Assembly (NCBI GenBank): GCA_030598905.1
Contig: JAUVPA010000068.1
Location: 1-8,650, forward strand
From: Acidimicrobiia bacterium
GTDB lineage: Bacteria > Actinomycetota > Acidimicrobiia > Spongiisociales > UBA5794
Direction: 5' to 3'
Length of the DNA: 8,650 bases
This document shows positions 1-5,690 of the stretch, in pieces. Under the pieces are notes generated by a model. The model did no database searches. It was not told the origin of the DNA and saw only the letters and a list, made by a program, of their open reading frames with translations. Every line of letters starts with the position of its first letter. Within the stretch, counting starts at the first letter, position 1. Both the position numbers and the translations under genes were made by a program.

Positions 1-2
1 AC

Positions 3-110
3 GCCCCTGGCGACGTCCTCCGCCTTGACGCATCCACTGATGCGCCTGCGTTGTGCGTCCCGATATGGATTGGTGGGCCAGATGACGCCGATGACTCGGA
101 GACACCCTGA
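3..110 (+). CDS. Possible C-terminal end of an upstream gene (partial)
   Basis: An open frame enters from the left edge and stops at TGA 108-110. It encodes about 35 residues, beginning APGDVLRLDASTDAP and ending in the acidic tail DDADDSETP. It looks more protein-like than the other open frames here; the frame starting at base 1 stays open to 135 but reads as Arg/Met/Thr-rich, shadow-like sequence. The G-D-V-L-R-L-D string faintly recalls the SpoA-type C-terminal domains of flagellar switch proteins, but that is far too little for a family call. If real, the gene ends 42 bp before the acetyltransferase start. A minus-strand coding frame cannot be excluded. Identity unknown. Confidence 0.3.
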   Translation, partial: APGDVLRLDASTDAPALCVPIWIGGPDDADDSETP

Positions 111-138
111 CGCCAATTCTGCGACAGACCACTAGGGC

Positions 139-144
139 TACTCT
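139..144 (+). promoter_or_regulatory. Candidate -10 box of a leaderless promoter for the GNAT gene
   Basis: TACTCT fits the TANNNT pattern of actinobacterial -10 elements and ends 8 nt before the ATG at 153. The intervening CGCCCGCC is pyrimidine-rich and has no Shine-Dalgarno match, so a transcript beginning at or next to the ATG is the simplest reading. No convincing -35 is visible (TTCTGC at 117-122 is poor). This is pattern matching only. Confidence 0.35.
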
Positions 145-152
145 CGCCCGCC

Positions 153-632
153 ATGGAGATCACAGTGCGCGATGCGGTCGCCGACGACATCGACTCGCTC
201 GTCGCCTTGTATCGGGCGCTCGAGGTGGAGCAGGCTGCACTACGGCCGCTGTGGCCGCTCGCCGACGGTCTCGACGAACCCATCGCCGACTCAATGCACG
301 CTGCGATCGGGGAAGAACAGACGATCGTGCTGATCGCCTCAATAGACGACGTGCCGCTTGGTTTCCTGCTGGCCTCTCCACATCCACTCTTGATCCAGGC
401 CCGAGGAGACCAAGTGGGAACGGTGAGGCTCATCTTCACCGAACCGGAAGCCCGCGGCGTCGGGGTGGGCGCAGCGATGATGGAGTTAGCGATGGGCCGG
501 ATGAGGGCGGAGGGTATGGCACTGTTCGATGCCCGAGTGAGTCCGGGACCCCGCAACGCCAAGAACTTCTTCGAAGCGCATGGCTTCTCCGCCAGGCTCA
601 TCATCATGCATCACGCGGACGAGTTGCCGTGA
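153..632 (+). CDS. GNAT-family N-acetyltransferase
   Basis: 159-residue protein with the size and layout of a single-domain GNAT fold, which transfers an acetyl group from acetyl-CoA to an amine; the acceptor is unknown. The acetyl-CoA pyrophosphate loop (motif A) is the run VRLIFTEPEARGVGVGAA at about residues 91-108, with R101, G104 and G106 matching the family R/Q-x-x-G-x-G/A signature. Motif B follows as N-A-K-N-F-F-E-A-H-G-F at about 135-145. It has no signal peptide or membrane segment, so it should be cytosolic. The ATG at 153 lacks a Shine-Dalgarno sequence and may be translated from a leaderless message. Its TGA overlaps the GTG start of the next gene (GTGA at 629-632), so the pair is probably co-translated. 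The family is secure; substrate and role are not. Confidence 0.9.
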   Translation: MEITVRDAVADDIDSLVALYRALEVEQAALRPLWPLADGLDEPIADSMHAAIGEEQTIVLIASIDDVPLGFLLASPHPLLIQARGDQVGTVRLIFTEPEARGVGVGAAMMELAMGRMRAEGMALFDARVSPGPRNAKNFFEAHGFSARLIIMHHADELP

Positions 633-1987
633 GAGATCAGTCAATCCCCACCGGCGAGGTCGCCGACCTGCTGATCAGTCTCATCCAGAACGAATGTGTC
701 AACGACGGGACACCCGATTCCGGACACGAGTACCGATCGGTTGCCACGCTCCAGGAGTACTTCGGCGCCGAGGGCATCGTGGTCGAGCCCCACCCGAAGC
801 GTCAGTCCTTGGTCTATCGGGTCCCGGGAAAGGATCCCGAGGCCCCCCGCTTGCTCTTGATCCCCCATCTCGACGTGGTGCCCGCAGATCCGGCCCAGTG
901 GACACAGCCGCCATTTGCCGGTGAAATCTTCGACGGTTTCGTGTGGGGCCGCGGGGCTCTCGACATGCTCAACGTGACGGCCGCGATGGCAGCCGTGTTC
1001 AAGCGGTATTCGACCGGTGAGGCAGAGCCACTCCCGGGTGATCTCGTGTTTGCCGGCGTCGCCGATGAAGAGGGTGGTGGTCACCACGGCGCAGTGCATC
1101 TGGTCGAGGAGCGCTGGGACCTGGTCGCTTGTGACTACCTGCTCACGGAAGTGGCGTCGCCTCCGTTCCGCAGCGGTGACGAGGCCATCATCCCCGTCAC
1201 GGTTGCCGAGAAGGGCCCGGTGTGGAGGCGGTTGCGCACGAGCGGCGTACCAGGGCACGGGAGCCAGCCTTATGGCAGAAGGAACGCGCTCGTTCCGCTC
1301 GCCGAGGCGATGGGAAGGCTCGGCTCGGAAACACTCCCCATCTTGATCAGCGAGGAATGGCGTACGTTCGTGGCTTCGCTCCCGGTCGACGAGTCGCTTC
1401 GTGCCGACCTGGTCGATCCCGATCGTCTCGACGAAACAATCGATACCATTGCCGTCACCGATCCACCTTTTGCGCGGTGGGTCCACGCCTGCACGCATAT
1501 GACGATGTCGCCGACCATCGTGCAGTCTGGGGCCAAGACGAACGTCGTTCCCCACGAAGGGCACGGCGAAGTGGACATTCGGCTGCTCCCCGGCCAGGAC
1601 GAAACCACTCTCGACGACCACTTGCGCAAGGTTCTCGGACCCTCCCTCTACGACGAGATCGAGATCGAGCCCATCATCGACTCGCCCGCCAACGGCTCCG
1701 AGGCCGAAGGTCCGCTATGGGAGGCCATCGCCGATGCCGCGGAACGCGTCACCGGTACGCGGAAGCTGATTCCGTCCATCACACCGGTCACCACGGACGC
1801 CCGCTTCTTTCGTGCGCGCGGGATCCCGGCATACGGCGTGGGATGGTTCGACGATCGGATGTCGTTCGGCGAGATGCTGTCGGCATTTCACGGCATCGAC
1901 GAACGCGTGAGCGTCGATTCGGTGGGGATGACGGCGAACTTCACATGGGATGTGATCCGGAGCTTCGGTCGACGTACGGCACGTTGA
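629..1987 (+). CDS. M20-family zinc metallohydrolase (peptidase / N-deacylase, DapE-ArgE type)
   Basis: 452-residue di-zinc hydrolase that cleaves peptide or N-acyl bonds, probably in the cytosol. The metal-centre pattern is complete: H80-L-D82 in PHLDVVPA, D112 in WGRGALDM, the E147-E148 pair in ADEEGGG (general base plus ligand), probably E174 in LLTE, and H421 in FHGIDERVS. The inserted dimerisation domain is marked by H210 in GVPGHGSQP. Length and motifs recall the actinobacterial M20 group that includes Rv2141c (called DapE2 in some annotations), but motifs alone cannot separate succinyl-diaminopimelate desuccinylase, acetylornithine deacetylase and dipeptidase. The start is placed at GTG 629: it overlaps the GNAT stop as GTGA, and longer in-frame readings run through GNAT codons as Arg-rich shadow sequence. 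It ends 3 bp before the convergent DUF1015 gene, leaving no room for a separate terminator. Confidence 0.92.
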   Translation: MRDQSIPTGEVADLLISLIQNECVNDGTPDSGHEYRSVATLQEYFGAEGIVVEPHPKRQSLVYRVPGKDPEAPRLLLIPHLDVVPADPAQWTQPPFAGEIFDGFVWGRGALDMLNVTAAMAAVFKRYSTGEAEPLPGDLVFAGVADEEGGGHHGAVHLVEERWDLVACDYLLTEVASPPFRSGDEAIIPVTVAEKGPVWRRLRTSGVPGHGSQPYGRRNALVPLAEAMGRLGSETLPILISEEWRTFVASLPVDESLRADLVDPDRLDETIDTIAVTDPPFARWVHACTHMTMSPTIVQSGAKTNVVPHEGHGEVDIRLLPGQDETTLDDHLRKVLGPSLYDEIEIEPIIDSPANGSEAEGPLWEAIADAAERVTGTRKLIPSITPVTTDARFFRARGIPAYGVGWFDDRMSFGEMLSAFHGIDERVSVDSVGMTANFTWDVIRSFGRRTAR

Positions 1988-1990
1988 AGA

Positions 1991-3136
1991 TCAGGCGTCG
2001 AAGACTCTCATCACGAGGCCGGCACGCGGCTTCGGAGTGAAATACGTCGTCTTCTGCGGGAAGCGCACGCCTCGGCCGCTGGCGTCTGCGATGGTTTGTT
2101 CGGTGACCGGAGCCACCAGAACGGCCGTGCCGGTTGCGCCGGCTGCCGCGACGGCGTCTGACGCCTTAGGGGAATAGCCAGCATCGGATTCATGGAGCCC
2201 CACAAGCGGGTAAAGCACGTCGCGAGCTACGGCTGCCGACGCGGACCGCAAGGGTGGGGAGAGCATTGCGACTGCGTCGGCTCGGGGTGTGAGCAGGAAG
2301 GCCGATCCGCCGGCAACAACCGTGAGGCTGCCTGGTTGTTCAGGCACCTCGGGAGAGGACGGCTCGATGTCGAAAGCGTCGGAGGCACCCTCGAGCCGAG
2401 CCGACTCCTCGAAGTACCGGTGATACGGCGCCACCCGAAGACCTGATCCCGTTGCGGGGGCAACCACAGCCATGATTCGGTTCCACGGTCCCGGTCCGTG
2501 CTCCTTGGCGTATGCCAGCGACGTCGTGTAGCGGTGATGTCCGTCTGCTATCGATAACGAAGCTCCGTCCACGGCCGCCTTGAGTGCAGCGCCTCGGTCA
2601 TCGGAGGCCACGTCGTAGAGGCGGTGGGTGACCTTGTCGGAATCCGTTACTTCGACGCGGAGCGGTCCGGCATCCTCGAGAAGAGAGGCCAGCTCCGAGG
2701 CCGAGGACAGGGCGACGATTAGGTCGAGGTTTGCCTGTGTCGTCTCCAATACGGCGTAGCGGTCGGCACGGGTGCCGGGCATCGTCTCCTCGTGCGGAAA
2801 GATACGCCGCCCGAGTTCCTCGACCAACAGGGCACCGACGACACCGCGGGCGCAGTGCTCGGTCGGGCCCTCGTTCCACTGCATCTCGTACACGTAGAAG
2901 TGGGGATTCTCGTCGAGGACGAGCGAACCATCGGCGCGCCAGTCGGCCAGAAGCGCGGCCGCCCGCTGGTACTGTTGCCCCACCGGCAGCAACAGGCGAA
3001 CCATGTTGTGCTCGGACCCCGATTCGAGACGCTGTTGTACGGCGGGAGAGATCACGTCATAAGGCGGGCTCGTCGCGGCACCGATATCGCTGACGACATC
3101 TGGATTGAAAAAGAGGCCTCGGAAGGGTGTGAGCAT
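1991..3136 (-). CDS. DUF1015 family protein (COG4198)
   Basis: 381-residue protein whose family signature is complete: PFRGL at 4-8, PPYDVIS at 24-30, HNMVRL at 43-48, FPHEETMPGT at 113-122, ADGHHRY at 197-203, and the C-terminal PQKTTYF plus PKPRAGLVMR at 360-377. The family is widespread in bacteria and lacks a settled function. Its D-G-H-H-R motif resembles one in the ParB/sulfiredoxin-like fold, and some members lie beside serine-biosynthesis genes in clostridia; both links are recalled background. No membrane segment or signal peptide is seen. ATG 3136 is chosen because the family normally begins right before PFRGL; an in-frame ATG at 3184 would add 16 unmatched residues. No Shine-Dalgarno precedes 3136, but a good promoter match ends 7 nt upstream. 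Neighbours are convergent M20 (3 bp away) and divergent HAD (overlapping starts). Confidence 0.9.
   Translation of the reverse strand: MLTPFRGLFFNPDVVSDIGAATSPPYDVISPAVQQRLESGSEHNMVRLLLPVGQQYQRAAALLADWRADGSLVLDENPHFYVYEMQWNEGPTEHCARGVVGALLVEELGRRIFPHEETMPGTRADRYAVLETTQANLDLIVALSSASELASLLEDAGPLRVEVTDSDKVTHRLYDVASDDRGAALKAAVDGASLSIADGHHRYTTSLAYAKEHGPGPWNRIMAVVAPATGSGLRVAPYHRYFEESARLEGASDAFDIEPSSPEVPEQPGSLTVVAGGSAFLLTPRADAVAMLSPPLRSASAAVARDVLYPLVGLHESDAGYSPKASDAVAAAGATGTAVLVAPVTEQTIADASGRGVRFPQKTTYFTPKPRAGLVMRVFDA
3121..3126 (+). promoter_or_regulatory. Ribosome binding site of the HAD phosphatase gene
   Basis: GGAAGG lies 8 nt before ATG 3135 and decides that start over the TTG at 3105, which has no such site. 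On the other strand the same bases fall in the DUF1015 codons for P4-F5-R6, part of that family's conserved N-terminal motif, so one hexamer serves both genes. Confidence 0.65.
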
Positions 3137-3935
3137 GACGGGAGTTGTAGCGACCCCGGGCACTAGTGCCAAACCCACCGCCATTGTCTTTGACCTCGAC
3201 GGGGTTCTCTACGTCGACCATCAAGGTGTACCCGGTGCCGCCGAGGCGCTGTCGGACCTCACGCAGCGTGGCTACCGAACGGTGTTTGCGACCAACAACT
3301 CGACCAAGACGCCTGAAGCGGTTTGCCAAGACATTGCAGAGAGGACCGGTTTCACGGTCAACCGCGACGCAGTGGTCACGTCGGGTATGGCAACGGCTCG
3401 TTATTTGGCCTCCGAGGCTCCACGCTGCTTCGTCCTCGGACCTCCGGCCCTCGATGCGAGCTTGCGCGCAGAGGGGATCGATGTCACGACCGACTGGCGA
3501 TCTGCAGAAGCGGTCGTGGTCGGCCTCGATCGAGACCTCTCGTATCGGCGACTCGCCGACGCCGTGCTTGCTGTTGGGGCCGGGGCGCGGTTCGTCGCGA
3601 CGAACGTGGACTCCACATACCCGACGCCCGAGGGCTTGTACCCCGGCGGCGGTGCAATCGCAGCCGCCGTGCAGGAGGCAACGGGGGCGGCACCCGAGGT
3701 CTGTGGCAAGCCCTACCAGCCGATGCGCTCACTCGTCCGCTCGCTGATCGGCGAAGGATCGGCTTGGGTCGTAGGTGATCGACCCGAGACCGATCTCGCC
3801 ATGGCCCAGGCGGAGGGATGGCTACGTGTGCTCGTGCTCACCGGAGTCACGACCCGCCGCGAAGTCGAATCAGTCACAGACCTCGCCGACATCACGATCG
3901 AATCGGTCGCCGACCTTCCCGCCATCCTTCCCTAG
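3135..3935 (+). CDS. HAD superfamily phosphatase, class IIA (NagD-like)
   Basis: 266-residue cytosolic HAD hydrolase that removes phosphate from a small metabolite through an aspartyl-phosphate intermediate. Motif I is VFDLDGVLY with nucleophile D20 and acid/base D22; motif II is TNNST at 53-57; motif III lysine is K192 in GKPYQP; motif IV is GDRPETD at 214-220 with D215 and D220 for Mg2+. The large cap between motifs II and III defines class IIA, alongside NagD, PGP/AUM and Rv1692 types. Rv1692 sits upstream of tlyA in M. tuberculosis and is reported as a glycerol-3-phosphate phosphatase, so that activity is a reasonable guess. The ATG at 3135 is fixed by GGAAGG 8 nt upstream. Residues 1-14 are a nonconserved extension whose DNA overlaps the putative DUF1015 promoter. 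It ends 14 bp from the convergent rhomboid stop. Confidence 0.92.
   Translation: MTGVVATPGTSAKPTAIVFDLDGVLYVDHQGVPGAAEALSDLTQRGYRTVFATNNSTKTPEAVCQDIAERTGFTVNRDAVVTSGMATARYLASEAPRCFVLGPPALDASLRAEGIDVTTDWRSAEAVVVGLDRDLSYRRLADAVLAVGAGARFVATNVDSTYPTPEGLYPGGGAIAAAVQEATGAAPEVCGKPYQPMRSLVRSLIGEGSAWVVGDRPETDLAMAQAEGWLRVLVLTGVTTRREVESVTDLADITIESVADLPAILP
3144..3172 (-). promoter_or_regulatory. Candidate promoter for DUF1015, inside the HAD 5' coding region
   Basis: On the minus strand, TTGGCA (3172-3167, five of six matches to TTGACA) is followed by exactly 17 bp and then TACAAC (3149-3144, four of six to TATAAT). Seven bases later comes the DUF1015 ATG at 3136, so the transcript would begin at or within a base of the start codon. 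The lack of any ribosome binding site there agrees. This is the best two-element promoter match in the window; it is still unconfirmed by data. Confidence 0.5.
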
Positions 3936-3957
3936 CTGTCTGTCGCCCACTAGAAGG
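3926..3957. terminator. Weak inverted repeat across the HAD/rhomboid convergent stops
   Basis: CCTTC (3926-3930) pairs with GAAGG (3953-3957), and TAG (3933-3935) with CTA (3950-3952), leaving a 2-nt bulge and a 14-nt loop. The TAG and CTA are the stop codons of the HAD gene and, on the other strand, the rhomboid gene. The structure is symmetric and lies where a bidirectional terminator would be wanted, but it has no T-tract on either side and the stem is short. Confidence 0.2.
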
Positions 3958-4681
3958 GAATGTCTGGCGGTGCGTGGATTCTGGTAAGTCTGTCGCGGAG
4001 CCTGTCTCTGAACACGAGGGCCACGCCGAGGCCAAATATGAATCCCACAACGTGTGCCTCCCAGGCAACAGCTTCGCTCGGGATGGCGAACTGGCTGAAA
4101 AACCAGAAAGCCAGGAAGACCATCGCCGGAATGGGAACGAACACAACAAAAACGAGCGACAGCACGCGGTGACGCGGAAAGAGGAGGGCGTACGCGCCCA
4201 ATACACCGGCGACCGCACCGGATGCACCGACCAGCGGAACAGTCGATCCACTGTTGAAGAGTACAAAACCGATTGTTGCCACGAGACCCGCTGCGACATA
4301 CAGGGCGAGGTATGCAACCGGACCGAAGGCCTCTTCGATGTTGTTCCCAAAAATCCACAGGAACCACATATTGGAGAAAACGTGGAACACCCCGCCATGC
4401 AGGAACATCGACACGAACGCCGCGAGGTAGACGTTCTTCGCTGGGAAAGGCTCGGTCCCGGCATCGCTGCCACAACGGAACGACCTGATCTCTTCGATCG
4501 TTATCGGACTGCCCTCGGTCACTTCGCACGCGATCACCGCGTTCTCGTAGAGGAAGAGAGCCTCGGCCTCGGGATCTCCTGTGGGCTGGAGAAGAAAGTA
4601 GACCGCGATGTTGATCACGATCAGAACCACCGTGATCAGTGGCTTCGTCCGGGTTGGGTTGATATCGCGGATGGGGATCAT
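3950..4681 (-). CDS. Rhomboid family intramembrane serine protease
   Basis: 243-residue membrane protease predicted to cleave transmembrane substrates within the bilayer. The serine-histidine dyad is present: S154 in GASGAVAG and H210 in EAHVVGF. The oxyanion-stabilising H-x-x-x-N of transmembrane helix 2 is H100-V-F-S-N104 within HGGVFHVFSNMWFLWIFG. I see six hydrophobic segments at about 15-32, 84-111, 121-142, 152-169, 173-198 and 206-224, the basic bacterial six-helix form. The start MIPIRDINPT is typical of this subfamily; ATG 4681 has GGAG (4692-4689) 7 nt upstream, and longer readings are shadow sequence. The first loop holds two cysteines, C52 and C70, which would face outside the cytoplasm and might form a disulfide. 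It is divergent from the acidic-protein gene (38 bp between starts) and convergent with the HAD gene. Substrate unknown. Confidence 0.93.
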   Translation of the reverse strand: MIPIRDINPTRTKPLITVVLIVINIAVYFLLQPTGDPEAEALFLYENAVIACEVTEGSPITIEEIRSFRCGSDAGTEPFPAKNVYLAAFVSMFLHGGVFHVFSNMWFLWIFGNNIEEAFGPVAYLALYVAAGLVATIGFVLFNSGSTVPLVGASGAVAGVLGAYALLFPRHRVLSLVFVVFVPIPAMVFLAFWFFSQFAIPSEAVAWEAHVVGFIFGLGVALVFRDRLRDRLTRIHAPPDIPF

Positions 4682-4729
4682 GAGCCCGCTCCGTCCGCCG
4701 GTCCGGCGATAATGATGCCATGGATGATA
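4682..4729. promoter_or_regulatory. Divergent promoter region between rhomboid and the tlyA operon
   Basis: Rightward, GATAAT (4708-4713, five of six to TATAAT) ends 6 nt before ATG 4720, the exact spacing for a leaderless transcript. Leftward, TATCAT (minus strand, 4729-4724, five of six) or CATTAT (4714-4709) could start a rhomboid message with a leader of about 20-35 nt carrying GGAG. No good -35 is seen for either direction. The two promoters would overlap, so they may compete. Confidence 0.4.
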
Positions 4730-4908
4730 CGCGCCCTCGCGAAGGGGACCCCAACACTGGATTTGCGCCCGACGAATCGGCCGCAAGTGACCCGAGCACA
4801 ACCGAAGAATTGAGGAACACCGATCCTGCTGAAGCGCCTGAGGTGGCCGAGAGAATCGCCGAGGACCTCCAGGGGCAGCTGGACGACGCCGAGGAGGACG
4901 TGACCTGA
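4720..4908 (+). CDS. Small acidic hypothetical protein, first gene of the tlyA operon
   Basis: 62 residues with 20 Asp/Glu, four Arg, no Lys and no Cys, for a net charge near -16. Residues 1-36 are rich in Pro, Ser, Thr, Asp and Gly and are probably disordered; 37-60 (AEAPEVAERIAEDLQGQLDD and following) look like an amphipathic acidic helix. It has no signal peptide or membrane segment. I do not recognise a family. A small ORF (Rv1693) occupies the equivalent place before tlyA in M. tuberculosis, but I cannot claim homology. Support for coding comes from its exact fit between the divergent promoter and tlyA and from the CTGA overlap of its TGA with the tlyA start. The ribosome binding site for tlyA lies within its last codons, so its translation likely feeds tlyA. 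It may start leaderless at ATG 4720. Confidence 0.65.
   Translation: MDDTRPREGDPNTGFAPDESAASDPSTTEELRNTDPAEAPEVAERIAEDLQGQLDDAEEDVT
4891..4897 (+). promoter_or_regulatory. Strong ribosome binding site that sets a CTG start for tlyA
   Basis: GAGGAGG, containing the full AGGAGG core, ends 7 nt before CTG 4905-4907. The next in-frame start, GTG 4926, has only a distant AGG upstream. This is the best Shine-Dalgarno match in front of any gene in the window and argues for the CTG. Confidence 0.7.
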
Positions 4909-5690
4909 CCAGGCGCCGCCTCGATGTGGAACTCGTTCGGCGCCACATGGCGGAGAGCCGGACGGCGGCGCAGCGCGCCATCGCCGCAGGCAATGTACGC
5001 GTCGGGGGTGTTGTCGCCCCGAAAGCGAACACCCTCGTCGCCCCGACGGACGATGTGCACGTGGCGGCCGAGGACCGCCGGTTCGTGAGCCGTGGTGGCT
5101 TGAAACTGGACCATGCTCTGGACGAGTTCAACGTTGGCGTCGCCGGCAGGCGGGCCGTCGACGTCGGCGCTTCGACGGGCGGGTTCACCGACTGCCTTCT
5201 TCAACGGGGTGCTGAATCAGTGGTGGCCGTCGACGTGGGTTACGGACAGCTCGACTGGCGGCTGCGAAACGATGGGCGGGTCCGTGTCGCCGAGCGCACC
5301 AACATCCGTTCCGCGGATCTTGCACTCCTGGGCGCCCCGTTCGATGTTGTGGTCGGCGACGTGTCTTTCATCTCGCTGCGAACCTTGGCAGTCCAGCTCG
5401 CGGCAGCGGGTGCAGAGGGGACGGATTGGGTCCTGCTCGTGAAGCCGCAGTTCGAGGTCGGACGAGATCGAGTGCCGAGAGGAGGGGTTGTGACCGATCG
5501 AGCCCACAGAGCGGAAGCCGTTCGATCCGTGATCGAGGCACTGGACCATGCCGGAGTGGGAGTAGTGGGAATGTGCACCTCTCCGATCACGGGAGCGATG
5601 GGAAACGTTGAGTTCCTCATTCACGGAACGGTCGGAGAGCCGACCGTCGTCGACGCCGAAGTCGACGCCCTTGCCGAGGTCCCCGCATGA
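4905..5690 (+). CDS. tlyA: TlyA family rRNA (cytidine-2'-O)-methyltransferase
   Basis: 261-residue methyltransferase. In mycobacteria TlyA 2'-O-methylates C1409 of 16S and C1920 of 23S rRNA with S-adenosylmethionine, and its loss gives capreomycin resistance. The N-terminal S4 RNA-binding domain covers about residues 3-55 (RRRLDVELVRR then AGNVRVGG). The FtsJ-like domain has the SAM loop VDVGASTGGFT at 85-95, D110, and a K-D-K-E tetrad at K67, D152 (GDVSFIS), K180 (LLVKPQFE) and E236 (GNVEFL). The start is placed at CTG 4905: it restores the family N-terminus, has GAGGAGG 7 nt upstream and overlaps the previous stop as CTGA. The fallback GTG 4926 would cut seven residues from the S4 domain. 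The stop overlaps the nadK start as ATGA. Older hemolysin annotation is doubtful for this family. Confidence 0.93.
   Translation: MTRRRLDVELVRRHMAESRTAAQRAIAAGNVRVGGVVAPKANTLVAPTDDVHVAAEDRRFVSRGGLKLDHALDEFNVGVAGRRAVDVGASTGGFTDCLLQRGAESVVAVDVGYGQLDWRLRNDGRVRVAERTNIRSADLALLGAPFDVVVGDVSFISLRTLAVQLAAAGAEGTDWVLLVKPQFEVGRDRVPRGGVVTDRAHRAEAVRSVIEALDHAGVGVVGMCTSPITGAMGNVEFLIHGTVGEPTVVDAEVDALAEVPA

Noticed and set aside
251..628. Long in-frame extension upstream of the M20 start
   Set aside because: It runs through GNAT codons in another frame, is Arg-rich and has no M20 similarity. The GTGA overlap at 629 is the natural start.
641..1621. 326-codon open frame on the minus strand, antisense to the M20 gene
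   Set aside because: It mirrors the strongly coding M20 frame, shows no recognisable domain, and is a common by-product of high-GC codon usage.
3035..3063. TTGTAC, 17 bp, CATAAG as a promoter for the HAD gene
   Set aside because: Only three of six matches at -35 and an imperfect -10, within DUF1015 coding sequence. No better than chance, so the HAD promoter is left unassigned.
3105..3134. TTG at 3105 as start of the HAD phosphatase
   Set aside because: It adds 10 basic residues (MKKRPRKGVS), has no ribosome binding site and intrudes further into DUF1015. ATG 3135 has GGAAGG at good spacing.
3137..3184. ATG at 3184 (minus strand) as DUF1015 start
   Set aside because: It adds 16 residues not typical of the family, which begins right before PFRGL, and would place the start inside the HAD motif I region. 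It cannot be fully excluded.
4708..4730. Possible operator palindrome around CCATGG in the rhomboid/tlyA divergent region
   Set aside because: Only the central CCATGG is symmetric. The flanks are loose direct TGATG repeats with no dyad symmetry.
3818..5204. Long open frames overlapping the rhomboid gene on both strands (331 codons plus, 444 codons minus)
   Set aside because: Both are composition-driven shadows rich in Arg, His, Pro and Ser with no motif. The rhomboid frame has full catalytic and membrane features.
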